Positions 18,394-26,717 of a stretch of 64,000 nt of DNA are shown one piece after another. The DNA is from Marinobacter psychrophilus (lineage in GTDB: Bacteria; Pseudomonadota; Gammaproteobacteria; Pseudomonadales; Oleiphilaceae), in contig NZ_CP011494.1 in NCBI RefSeq assembly GCF_001043175.1, positions 186,001-250,000 on the forward strand. The letters run 5' to 3'. Positions within the stretch are counted from its first letter, which is position 1. Each line of letters begins with the position of its first letter. The notes under the pieces are model-generated. The model had not been told where the DNA came from. It saw only the letters and a list, made by a program, of their open reading frames with translations, and ran no database searches. Made by a program: the position numbers and the translations under genes.

Positions 18394-19902
18394 ATGGTCA
18401 CACTGATGATTCAGGGCACCACGTCTGACGCCGGCAAAACCACCGTGGTGGCGGCCCTGTGCCGCTGGCTAGCACGCCAGGGTGTGTCGGTGGCGCCGTT
18501 CAAGCCGCAGAATATGGCCCTGAACAGCGCGGTGACCATAGACGGCGGCGAAATTGGCCGCTCGACAGCATTACAAGCGCTGGCGTGTGGTCTTGAACCC
18601 CACAGTGATATGAACCCGGTGTTATTGAAGCCACAAAGCGACTGCGGCGCCCAAGTGATTCTGCGCGGTCAGGTGCACGGCAATATGGACGCGCTGGATT
18701 ATCATGCCTACAAAGCCGAGGCCATGGTGGCGGTTATGGACGCCTGGCGTGCGCTCAGTGAACGCTATGACGTGATCATTGCTGAAGGCGCTGGCAGCCC
18801 CGCTGAAATCAACCTGCGCGTCAACGACATCGCCAATATGGGCTTTGCCGAAGCGGCGGATTGCCCGGTGCTGTTGGTCGGTGATATCGAACGCGGTGGG
18901 GTGTTTGCCCAGCTGGTAGGCACCCTGGAGTTGGTTTCTGCGAGCGAACAGAACCGCACAAAAGGCTTTATCATTAATCGCTTTCGCGGCGATATTGCTC
19001 TGCTGGAACCGGGCCTGGACTGGCTGACCGAACGCACTGGGAAACCGGTCATTGGCGTGCTGCCTTATCTCCACGGCTTGATTGTGGACTCCGAAGACAG
19101 CATTGGCACCAGCGGCGTAAGCGAAGCCGGCGCGCTGAATGTCATTGTGCCGGTGCTGCCGCGCATCAGTAACCACAACGATTTTGACCCGCTGCGCCTG
19201 CACCCTGGGGTAAACCTGCAATTTATTGGCCCAAACCAAGCCATTCCAGCGGCTGACCTGATTATTCTGCCCGGCAGCAAAAGCACCCGCACGGACATGG
19301 CCTTTCTTCACGCTCAGGGCTGGACGCAGGCCATCCAAAAACACCTGCGCTACGGCGGCAAGGTGTTTGGTATTTGCGGTGGTTTTCAGATGTTGGGTGA
19401 TCGCGTGGATGATCCGGCTGGGCTGGAAGGCAGCAGCGGCACAACCGAAGGCTTGGGCCTGCTGGATATGACGACCACCATGGTCGCCGGTAAACAGCTG
19501 AAAAACGTTTGCGGAACACTGACGTTACCAAACCGGAATTCTGGCCAGACAGAGGCGGGTTTCAGCGGTTACGAAATGCACAATGGTGTGAGCGAAGGCG
19601 CGGCTCTGGCGCGCCCGTTAGGTCGGATGAACGGCAAAAATGAAGGAGCTATTAGTGCCGACAGTCAGGTAGCGGGTACCTATGTACACGGAATTTTTGA
19701 TGAGCCTGGGGCTTGTGAAGCCTTGCTGCATTGGGCCGGGCTGGACCACTCAGGTGAAGCAATAGACTATCAGCAACATCGCCTGGCCCAGCTTGACCGG
19801 CTGGCGGATCAGGTGGAGCAACATCTTGATACGCACTGGTTGCGCGACTTGCTGGGGCTGGAGTCAGTGACAACCACGCCTGGGCCAACGAGGCAGCCAT
19901 GA
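18394..19902 (+). CDS. cobQ: Cobyric acid synthase
   Basis: A 502-residue glutamine-dependent enzyme that amidates the b, d, e and g side chains of adenosylcobyrinic acid a,c-diamide. The N-terminal ATPase domain begins with [15 protein letters not shown], followed by [10 protein letters not shown]. The class I glutaminase domain carries C328 in [10 protein letters not shown] and a C-terminal catalytic His in GTYVHGIFD. It follows cobO by 3 nt and overlaps bluB by an ATGA. Its product would be extended by the cbiB/cobD branch at 5-7 kb. The alternative name is cbiP. Confidence 0.95.
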   Translation: MVTLMIQGTTSDAGKTTVVAALCRWLARQGVSVAPFKPQNMALNSAVTIDGGEIGRSTALQALACGLEPHSDMNPVLLKPQSDCGAQVILRGQVHGNMDALDYHAYKAEAMVAVMDAWRALSERYDVIIAEGAGSPAEINLRVNDIANMGFAEAADCPVLLVGDIERGGVFAQLVGTLELVSASEQNRTKGFIINRFRGDIALLEPGLDWLTERTGKPVIGVLPYLHGLIVDSEDSIGTSGVSEAGALNVIVPVLPRISNHNDFDPLRLHPGVNLQFIGPNQAIPAADLIILPGSKSTRTDMAFLHAQGWTQAIQKHLRYGGKVFGICGGFQMLGDRVDDPAGLEGSSGTTEGLGLLDMTTTMVAGKQLKNVCGTLTLPNRNSGQTEAGFSGYEMHNGVSEGAALARPLGRMNGKNEGAISADSQVAGTYVHGIFDEPGACEALLHWAGLDHSGEAIDYQQHRLAQLDRLADQVEQHLDTHWLRDLLGLESVTTTPGPTRQP

Positions 19903-20597
19903 GTGATCCCAATCGTCCTTTCACTGACGAAGAACGCGCGGGCCTGTATCGCGCTATTTTCGAGCGCCGCGACGTGCGCTCCCAGTTTTTGCCAGACCCC
20001 ATCCCCCGGCCGGTATTGGCTCGGCTGCTGAAAGCCGCTCACCATGCGCCGTCGGTGGGGTTTATGCAGCCTTGGGATTTTATCCTGATCGACAGCCTGG
20101 ACGTGCGCCAACAGGTGTTGGCCAGCTACCACGAAGAAAACGCCAAAGCGGCAAACAACTACAGTGGTGAGCGGCAGGAAACTTATCGCAGCTTGAAACT
20201 GCAGGGCATTATCGAAAGCCCCATGAACCTGTGCATTACCTGTGATCGCAGCCGTGGCGGTAGCCATGTGCTGGGGCGCAGTTCTATTGTCGAGATGGAT
20301 CTGTTCAGCACCTGCCTGGCGGTACAGAACTTATGGCTGGCGGCGCGGGCAGAAGGCATAGGCGTAGGCTGGGTGAGCATTGTGGATCAAACCAAACTGG
20401 CAGGCATTCTGAACCTGCCGGATAACGTGTATCCGCTGGCTTATTTGTGCCTTGGCTACGTCAGCGAGTTTCTGGACCAGCCCGAGCTTCAGGCAAAGGG
20501 CTGGCGTTCGCGCCTGCCGCTGACCGAGCTGATGCACGGCAATCGCTGGGGGCAGCCGATGGACGATGAAACGCTTTTGAATGCGCTGAAGTCTTAA
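19899..20597 (+). CDS. bluB: 5,6-dimethylbenzimidazole synthase
   Basis: A 232-residue nitroreductase-fold flavoprotein that cleaves reduced FMN with oxygen to form DMB, the lower ligand of B12. [29 protein letters not shown] and the late GVGWVSIVD match BluB rather than generic nitroreductases. The ATG overlaps the cobQ stop (ATGA). It supplies the substrate for CobT. The reaction needs oxygen, so the host makes its own lower ligand aerobically. It is the last gene of the plus-strand B12 operon and converges with the sensor kinase 13 nt away. Confidence 0.94.
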   Translation: MSDPNRPFTDEERAGLYRAIFERRDVRSQFLPDPIPRPVLARLLKAAHHAPSVGFMQPWDFILIDSLDVRQQVLASYHEENAKAANNYSGERQETYRSLKLQGIIESPMNLCITCDRSRGGSHVLGRSSIVEMDLFSTCLAVQNLWLAARAEGIGVGWVSIVDQTKLAGILNLPDNVYPLAYLCLGYVSEFLDQPELQAKGWRSRLPLTELMHGNRWGQPMDDETLLNALKS

Positions 20598-20610
20598 AGC
20601 CCGGTTGAGC

Positions 20611-22050
20611 TTAACGCCCACTGTCGCCGCTCACCATTGCGGTATTGTTGCAAAGCGCCGTGCGCGCCGGTAGCCAAAGGCTGACACAGAGCCCGGTCTG
20701 GCCGTCGGGTCTCGTGTTCAGGGTCAGTTGGCCGCCGTGGAGTTCGGCAATTCGCCGTGCAATGGCTAATCCCAACCCTGCGCCGCCGCCAATCCTTTGG
20801 TCAAGCCGCACAAAGCGGCTAAGCGCCCGCTCCCGGTCCGCAGTTGCAATGCCGGGGCCCTGATCGCAAACAGTAACGTGATAGCCGTCGGCGGAAGGCG
20901 CCAGGCGGGTTTCCACCACCGTGTGTTGCGGGCTGTATTGAATCGCGTTGGCCAGAAGGGATCGCATCAGGGTGGTGACCAGGGCGTTGTGGCAACACAT
21001 CAGGGCTTCGCCGACATCGTCCTGTAAAACCGGCTCAATGTGCTTTTTCAGAGCCAGCGGTGCCACATCGGCAATACTCTGCTCGAGTATCTCAGACAAA
21101 TTATGATATTGCGGTGAAAAATCGGCGCCCGAGTCGACCCGGTTCAGCAACAACATCTGCTCTACTAAATGAGTCATGCGGTCAACGGATTGGATCAAGG
21201 TGTTGAACTGCTGCGGATTGTCATCACAGGCTTTTTCAAGGTTCAGTCGCAGGGCTGCCAGCGGTGTTCGTAGTTCATGGGCGGCATCGGCTGAAAAGCG
21301 CCGTTCCCGTTCCAGTGCCTGATTCAGTCGCTTGAGCATACTGTTCACGGCCTGCACCAGGCCTGCTACTTCTTTTGGTGCTTGCCGGTCATCAAGGGGA
21401 TGGATACGTTCCGGCGCCATATTGCGTATCGGCCGCTCCAGCCTGAGCAAGGGGCGAAGACCAATTTGAATCGCAGCGCTTGCCGCCAATAGCAGTAACG
21501 GCAGCGCGACGAGTAAGGGCAGAACGTTACCCAAGGCCAGTTCCTGGCTCAGCTCCTCACGAATTTCCTCGTGCTGGGCGGTGCGGATCCAAAAGCCCGT
21601 GGCCGCGTCTTTAAGTGTGAACACCCGCCAACGATAGCCCTGGGAATCGGCCCATGAATAGCCCGGAGCCAAACTTTCGGCGTCATCGGCGTTGAGCGTA
21701 CTCAGCAGGGGTACGCGGTCGGGCGTCCAAACCTCAAAGGCCAGTTTCTTCTCGTATTTGTGTCCTGCACCGTCGGGCAGAATTTCGTCACCATCTGCTT
21801 TTGGGTTGATGTCTTCAGCAACCGATAGTGTCAGCGTTTTGCGCAGGGTTTGCGGTAGCTGCTCCAGTGACTGGGTGTCTGCGAGGTGGCGAACCAGCCC
21901 TTGCACAATGCGTGTACTTTGCGCCAGTTCGGCATCAAACAGCTCTTCCAGCTCGTGATTGCTTTCAACATAACTCCAGGTGGCGGCGATAAGAGCAATT
22001 AACAGCACCGTTGAGGTGACCAGCAGAGTGAGGGTGCGAGTCAGAGACAT
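20611..22050 (-). CDS. Sensor histidine kinase (QseC/PmrB type)
   Basis: A 479-residue inner-membrane kinase. The first transmembrane helix is at about 8-27, a periplasmic sensor region runs to about 170, and a second helix is near 172-192. It is followed by HAMP, then the H-box FSADAAHELRTPLAALR, N-box LLANAIQYSP and G-boxes CDQGPGI and GGAGLGLAIARRI. The periplasmic region shows no identifiable ligand domain. Its start overlaps the end of the response regulator gene by 10 nt, so it is the cognate partner. The signal is unknown. The adjacent divergent cluster (thermostable hemolysin to SDR) is a plausible target only because of its position. Confidence 0.9.
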   Translation of the reverse strand: MSLTRTLTLLVTSTVLLIALIAATWSYVESNHELEELFDAELAQSTRIVQGLVRHLADTQSLEQLPQTLRKTLTLSVAEDINPKADGDEILPDGAGHKYEKKLAFEVWTPDRVPLLSTLNADDAESLAPGYSWADSQGYRWRVFTLKDAATGFWIRTAQHEEIREELSQELALGNVLPLLVALPLLLLAASAAIQIGLRPLLRLERPIRNMAPERIHPLDDRQAPKEVAGLVQAVNSMLKRLNQALERERRFSADAAHELRTPLAALRLNLEKACDDNPQQFNTLIQSVDRMTHLVEQMLLLNRVDSGADFSPQYHNLSEILEQSIADVAPLALKKHIEPVLQDDVGEALMCCHNALVTTLMRSLLANAIQYSPQHTVVETRLAPSADGYHVTVCDQGPGIATADRERALSRFVRLDQRIGGGAGLGLAIARRIAELHGGQLTLNTRPDGQTGLCVSLWLPARTALCNNTAMVSGDSGR

Positions 22051-22727
22051 TCCGGCACTCCAGAGGCCGCTTGGCTGTCCAGAAAATACCCTACGCCGCG
22101 TATCGTTCTGATGGTGGCCTTGCCTACCCGACGCCGCAGATGGTGAATGTGCACTTCCAGGGCATTACTCTCTGCGCCCGGTTCCCAGCCATAGAGCTGC
22201 TCTTCCAAGCGCCTGCGGGTGGCAACCTGGTCAGGGTGACGCATCATGTACTGAAGAATTTGAAACTCGCTGCGCGGCAGAGTTGCGGTGCCTGTGCCAC
22301 AGGTCAGCTGTGCTGAAGCCGGGTCCAGTTTTAGCTGGCCCACAATCAGCTGATCCCGGTTTGTGGATGATCTGCGGCGGGTAACGGCACGAATCCGGGC
22401 CTTGAGTTCGGCCATGGCGAAGGGTTTGGTCAGGTAATCGTCTGCGCCTGCATCCAGGCCCTGCAGTTTTTCCTCAAGTTCAGCCCTGGCGGTCAGAATG
22501 ATAATGGGCAGTTGATTGCCCTGTTGCCGGGTATGTCGAACGATATCGAGGCCGTCTACCCTGGGCAGGGTCAAATCCAGTATGGCCAGGTCAAAATGCT
22601 CATCCACCAGGGCATTCAGCGCCTGCTGGCCATCATTCAGCCAGTCTACGGTGTGCTGGTCTGCCCTCAGCATGCCCAGTAGGGTGCTGCCTAAAAGAGG
22701 GTCGTCTTCTACCAGTAATATGCGCAT
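22041..22727 (-). CDS. OmpR-family response regulator
   Basis: A 228-residue DNA-binding response regulator. The receiver domain (1-115) has the acidic pair in LLVEDDPLLG, the phospho-acceptor Asp in LAILDLTLPRVDGLD and the conserved Lys in DYLTKPFAMAEL. The C-terminal winged helix (about 125-220) contains ALEVHIHHLRRRVGKATIRTIRGVGYFL. The start is the ATG at 22727; the codon before it, TTG, is less likely. It is transcribed ahead of the sensor kinase and divergently from the hemolysin-family gene across 150 nt, where an operator would be expected. Confidence 0.92.
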   Translation of the reverse strand: MRILLVEDDPLLGSTLLGMLRADQHTVDWLNDGQQALNALVDEHFDLAILDLTLPRVDGLDIVRHTRQQGNQLPIIILTARAELEEKLQGLDAGADDYLTKPFAMAELKARIRAVTRRRSSTNRDQLIVGQLKLDPASAQLTCGTGTATLPRSEFQILQYMMRHPDQVATRRRLEEQLYGWEPGAESNALEVHIHHLRRRVGKATIRTIRGVGYFLDSQAASGVPECL

Positions 22728-22877
22728 CAAGCGGAACCCGTGTTGGGAAAATCGTCAAAACCTTAAGGCAGGTTTAAGAATTCTGCTGCCAGAGCTTAAG
22801 GTTGGGTTAAGGCTTGCAGGCTAATCTGATGGCTCACGATGTCGGGCGCCCTGCCCAAAAGCTGTTGGAGAGCGCAT

Positions 22878-23597
22878 ATGAGCGACCCACTTACAATGTC
22901 CATACACTGCCCACCGGATTCGCCGGAACTAGTTCCGGCTCTTCGTTGTGCCGGGCGCTGGTTGAGCGAGATTACACCCGATACCGCACTGGCGGCTACA
23001 GTTGCACAATTTATTCGGCGGCGGTTTTTGCAGGCCTATGGCGCCGAACCTTCGTTGCGGATACCGCTATTGCTGGCGTTGACCTCGGCTCAGGGCACGC
23101 TTTTAGCCGCGGTGGGCGTTCGTAGTGCGGCCCGGGAACGCCTTTTTCTTGAAGACTACCTGTCTGTTCCGGTCGAATCGGTCATGCCGTCGGCGGGAAT
23201 TGCGCGCAGCAAAATTGCAGAGATTGCACACTTGGCCGGAGTAGAGGCCGGTGTCAGCAGACACTTGTTTGCCTCATTGACGGTGTGGCTGCAGGGCGCG
23301 GGTTATGACTGGGTAGTGTGTACCGGCACCGATCAGTTGCGTAACAGTTTTCACCGAATGGGCATTGCCACTCAGGTGCTGGCTAACGCGAACCCGGCGA
23401 GTTTACCCGATGGTGGCGCTGGTTGGGGTCGCTATTACGATCATCAACCCGTGGTGATGGCGATCAAAGTGGCCGACAGCCTTGGTGCTTTGCAGCAGGT
23501 GGGAATGTTACGGCGGATTCAGTCGGCGTCATCCGACCTCGGCTCAGGCGGTTCTGACAGCTTGCAGCAGGGAGATGCTTATGGCCGCCTTGCCTGA
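22878..23597 (+). CDS. Thermostable hemolysin (delta-VPH) family protein
   Basis: A 239-residue protein matching the thermostable hemolysin family (named after Vibrio delta-VPH), which is related to acyl-homoserine-lactone-synthase/acetyltransferase folds. Recognisable family pieces are AQFIRRRFLQAYGAEP, VGVRSAARERLFLEDYL, KIAEIAHLAGVEAG and VCTGTDQLRNSFHRMGI. There is no signal peptide. I chose the ATG at 22878 because a GGAGAG ribosome-binding sequence sits just upstream; an in-frame ATG at 22839 lacks one. It overlaps the ligase gene by 17 nt. The haemolytic role is historical; the fold and operon suggest an enzyme acting on acyl or amino-acid derivatives, which is inference. Confidence 0.8.
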   Translation: MSDPLTMSIHCPPDSPELVPALRCAGRWLSEITPDTALAATVAQFIRRRFLQAYGAEPSLRIPLLLALTSAQGTLLAAVGVRSAARERLFLEDYLSVPVESVMPSAGIARSKIAEIAHLAGVEAGVSRHLFASLTVWLQGAGYDWVVCTGTDQLRNSFHRMGIATQVLANANPASLPDGGAGWGRYYDHQPVVMAIKVADSLGALQQVGMLRRIQSASSDLGSGGSDSLQQGDAYGRLA

Positions 23598-25770
23598 ATT
23601 GCTTAAACGTCAGGCAATGGCGTACCCGTCACGTATAGCCTTACGTGGGCCCGAAGCGGAGTTTAGCTATCAGCAGCTGATGCAGGCGGTAGAAGCGGTG
23701 GCCGAACAGCTAAACGTGCGGGGTATAAAGCGTGCCGGTGTGTGCGGCGACAACACCATTGCCTGGGTACTGGCCGACCTTGCCTGCCTGCTGGCGGGTG
23801 TGGTTTGTGTGCCAGTACCTGTGTTCTTTTCTGAATCCCAGACCGCCCACCTGATCGAACGGGCGGGCTTGGACGGCTTGCTGAGCAGTGAAGAGGCAAG
23901 CGGCAGCGAGCCATTGGGCCAGGGCGTCTGGCTGCGCCCGCTGCCGGCGTTTGCAGCAGTGCCGCCGATGGCTCATCTGCCGCCGATACCGAAAGACACG
24001 GCGAAAATTACCTTTACCTCCGGCAGTACCGGCACCCCCAAAGGTGTGTGTCTGTCGGTGGCGCAGATGACCGCAACGACTTTGGCCCTGAAAGAACGGC
24101 TGTCGGGTGTCGAATTACAAACGCATTTGTGCATTCTGCCCCTGGCGACCCTTCTGGAGAATATTGCCGGCGTTTACTTGCCGTTGCTTATGGGGGCTAC
24201 GGTCATGGTGGCGCCGTTGGCGCAGTTGGGTATGACTGGCAGCAGCGGCTTAAACCTGAGCCAACTGGTTGCGGGAATCAATCAACACCAACCCCAATCA
24301 CTGATTTCGGTGCCGGAGCTGGCGATGGCACTGGTCAGTGCCGCCGAACAGGGGCAGCTGAACAGTCGCTCATTGCGCTTTATGGCCGTTGGCGGTGGCC
24401 GGGTTTCTGCCGAGTTGCTGGCCCGTGGCCGCGCTGCTGGCCTGCCACTGTACGAAGGTTATGGCTTGTCGGAGTGCTGTTCGGTGGTGGCGTTGAACGT
24501 GCCGGCTGCCGAGTGTGTGGGCAGTGTGGGTAAACCTCTGTCTCATATCGAGATCAAGGTGGATTCGGACGGCCACATTCTGGTTCGAGGCAATACCCAT
24601 TTGGGCTATCTGGGTGACGAATCGGGGCAGGACGAGTGGTTGGAGACCGGTGACCTGGGTGCGCTCAACCCAAGCGGCTTTCTGTCGGTTAATGGCCGTT
24701 CGAAGAATCTGCTGATCACCAGCTTTGGTCGCAATATCAGCCCGGAGTGGCTGGAAAGTGAGCTTGTTCAGAGCTTGGGTATTTGCCAGGCCGTGGTGTT
24801 TGGCGACGGTGAACGGCAGCCAATGGCACTGATAATAGTGACAGACGGGCGTTCGTCAGACGAACTTGCCGGCGCATTGCGTCAACTCAATCAACGCCTG
24901 CCGGATTACGCCCGCCTGGCCACGGTGTATATCCGCCGCCAGCCGCTGAGCCAGTCCGAAGGTTACATCACCGCAAATGGCCGCCCGGTGCGGTTACACA
25001 TTCAGACCCATCTGCCGACCCTGTTGGCAAAAGCCTTTTCTTTATCTATGTCGACATCGTTAGCCAACCAATCAGGAGAATTTCACATGGCATTTTTTGA
25101 CAGATTGCAGCAAGAAACAGCACAAGCACGGGCCCATGTTAGCGGCGCGCCGGTTGTGAAAGCGATTGGCGAAGGCTGTTTCAGCCTGGAGTCCTATACC
25201 TGGTTTCTGACCCAAGCCTTTCACCACGTTAAGCACACGGTGCCGTTAATGATGGCTTGTGGCGCAAAACTGCCCTCGCGAATGGAGTTCGTTCGCAAGG
25301 CGCTGGTTGAATACATTGACGAGGAGTACGGCCACGACGAGTGGATACTGAATGATCTGGACGCCTGCAACGCCGACAAGGAAACGATTCGCACGGGCAA
25401 GCCGGATGTGTCCATAGAGCTTATGGTGGCGTACCTGTATGACCAGATTAACCGGGGCAATCCGGCGGCGTTCTTTGGCATGGTTCAAGTGCTTGAAGGC
25501 ACCTCAGTAGAGCTGGCCACGCCGCTGGCCGAGCAGATTCAGAAAATCCTTGGGCTTCCGAATCAGGCGTTCAGTTATCTGTACTCCCACGGCGCTCTCG
25601 ATCAGGACCACTTCGAGTTTTTCCGCAATCTGATGGACGGCATTACCGACCCGACCGATCAGCAGGCCATTATTGATTCTGCACGCGTGGTATACCGGCT
25701 CTACGGCGATATGTTGCACAGCATTCCGCTGCCAGTCACGCGCAAGGAGAAGCAGCATGAAGTTGCATGA
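23581..25770 (+). CDS. Fusion: AMP-dependent acyl ligase + heme-oxygenase-like iron oxidase
   Basis: A 729-residue two-domain protein. Residues 1 to about 490 are an adenylate-forming ligase: TFTSGSTGTPKGV (A3), YEGYGLSE (A5), ETGDLG (A7) and NGRSKNLLITSFGRNISPEW (A8). The usual A10 lysine is replaced in ITANGRPVR. Residues from 503 (MAFFDRLQQE) form a TenA/heme-oxygenase-like helical domain with candidate iron ligands in EEYGHDEW, VLEGTSVEL and ALDQDHFEFF, as in heme-oxygenase-like di-iron oxidases such as UndA. An AGGAG ribosome-binding site and ATG lie inside the linker, so the halves were probably separate genes that became fused. It is flanked by the hemolysin-family gene and an SDR. A fatty-acid or acyl-derivative substrate is likely; the product is unknown. 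Confidence 0.85.
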   Translation: MAALPELLKRQAMAYPSRIALRGPEAEFSYQQLMQAVEAVAEQLNVRGIKRAGVCGDNTIAWVLADLACLLAGVVCVPVPVFFSESQTAHLIERAGLDGLLSSEEASGSEPLGQGVWLRPLPAFAAVPPMAHLPPIPKDTAKITFTSGSTGTPKGVCLSVAQMTATTLALKERLSGVELQTHLCILPLATLLENIAGVYLPLLMGATVMVAPLAQLGMTGSSGLNLSQLVAGINQHQPQSLISVPELAMALVSAAEQGQLNSRSLRFMAVGGGRVSAELLARGRAAGLPLYEGYGLSECCSVVALNVPAAECVGSVGKPLSHIEIKVDSDGHILVRGNTHLGYLGDESGQDEWLETGDLGALNPSGFLSVNGRSKNLLITSFGRNISPEWLESELVQSLGICQAVVFGDGERQPMALIIVTDGRSSDELAGALRQLNQRLPDYARLATVYIRRQPLSQSEGYITANGRPVRLHIQTHLPTLLAKAFSLSMSTSLANQSGEFHMAFFDRLQQETAQARAHVSGAPVVKAIGEGCFSLESYTWFLTQAFHHVKHTVPLMMACGAKLPSRMEFVRKALVEYIDEEYGHDEWILNDLDACNADKETIRTGKPDVSIELMVAYLYDQINRGNPAAFFGMVQVLEGTSVELATPLAEQIQKILGLPNQAFSYLYSHGALDQDHFEFFRNLMDGITDPTDQQAIIDSARVVYRLYGDMLHSIPLPVTRKEKQHEVA
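25074..25089 (+). promoter_or_regulatory. Internal ribosome-binding site and start codon inside the fusion gene
   Basis: AGGAG at 25074-25078 precedes an in-frame ATG at 25087 by 8 nt. The ATG begins MAFFDRLQQE, the natural start of a stand-alone iron-oxidase domain. It may still produce the oxidase domain as a separate polypeptide in addition to the fusion. Confidence 0.65.
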
Positions 25771-26539
25771 TCGGGTTTTTCTGCTGCTGGGAGGAACCGG
25801 GGGTATTGGCAAGGCACTGGTGGAGCCGCTGGTTCGGGCAGGCAGCCGTGTCATCGTAGCCTCCCGCCACCCGGAACGTATTGGCCATCTGGAAGGTGTG
25901 TCGCCGGTGTGTCTGGACCTGGCGGCCGTCGATCTGGACCAACAGTTGGCGCGCCTGACGGAGGCCTACCCGGAGATCGACGGCGTGATCCATTGCGCCG
26001 GCCAGAATCGCTTTGCCGGATTGGCGAGGATGTCGGTAGACGAGCTCGATGCCCAGCTTAACGTAAACCTGCGTTCGGCCATGCTGGTGGCCAGACATTT
26101 TGCCCCCAGGTTCGAGACGGCGGGCAGCGGTGCGCTGGTGTTTGTGGGGTCGACCTTTGGCAGCATAGGCTTCCCCGGCTATACCGCCTATTGCGCCACC
26201 AAATTTGGCCTGCGGGGGTTTACCGAAGCTCTGCGCCGGGAGTTGGCGGATACCGCTGTGCAGGTGGTGTACGTGGCCCCCAGGGCCACTGCTACCGACA
26301 TGAATGCGGAAGCTGTGAACGAGTTGAATCGTGCGCTTGGTAATAGCGTGGATACGCCCCAAGCGGTGGCAGCCGCCATTCTGAAAGCGATGGAAAACGG
26401 CGATCGCCGCCGGTTCCTTGGCTGGCCCGAGAAATTGTTTGTGGTGATTAACGGGATACTGCCGCGCATTGTCGATAAAGCGATGCTTAAGCAGCTGCCG
26501 GTGATTCGGCGTTTTCTTAATACAAAGGTTGCGTCATGA
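25757..26539 (+). CDS. Short-chain dehydrogenase/reductase
   Basis: A 260-residue classical SDR. The nucleotide-binding motif is GGTGGIGKALVE near residue 13, the structural motif is VIHCAGQNR, and the catalytic Ser-Tyr-Lys set is in FVGSTFGSIGFPGYTAYCATKFG (Y-x3-K near 155-159). A strong AAGGAGAA ribosome-binding sequence precedes the ATG, which overlaps the fusion gene by 14 nt. It completes the four-function cluster. The substrate is not predictable; reduction or oxidation of a hydroxyl or keto group on the ligase/oxidase product is a reasonable inference. Confidence 0.9.
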   Translation: MKLHDRVFLLLGGTGGIGKALVEPLVRAGSRVIVASRHPERIGHLEGVSPVCLDLAAVDLDQQLARLTEAYPEIDGVIHCAGQNRFAGLARMSVDELDAQLNVNLRSAMLVARHFAPRFETAGSGALVFVGSTFGSIGFPGYTAYCATKFGLRGFTEALRRELADTAVQVVYVAPRATATDMNAEAVNELNRALGNSVDTPQAVAAAILKAMENGDRRRFLGWPEKLFVVINGILPRIVDKAMLKQLPVIRRFLNTKVAS

Positions 26540-26675
26540 GGTAATGGACGGTCTCGCCGAAAAAGTCACCTGTATTAACTTTGAAAGGCGATTAATCGTT
26601 CTCTTTAAAAGAACATAATGATCTAAAATAACTATTTTTGTTTATGATAAAAGATTCGGATACTAGGAGCACCTA

Positions 26676-26717
26676 ATGGCTATCCGACTCCGAGGTTCAA
26701 TGAATGGTCGATGTTAA
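26676..26717 (+). CDS. Possible 13-codon leader ORF overlapping the dabB start
   Basis: ATG at 26676 has a good AGGAG site 7 nt upstream (26664-26668) and encodes MAIRLRGSMNGRC before TAA at 26715. It overlaps the dabB ATG (26704) in another frame. dabB itself has no obvious ribosome-binding site, so dabB translation may depend on ribosomes finishing this short ORF. No homologue is claimed. Confidence 0.35.
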   Translation: MAIRLRGSMNGRC

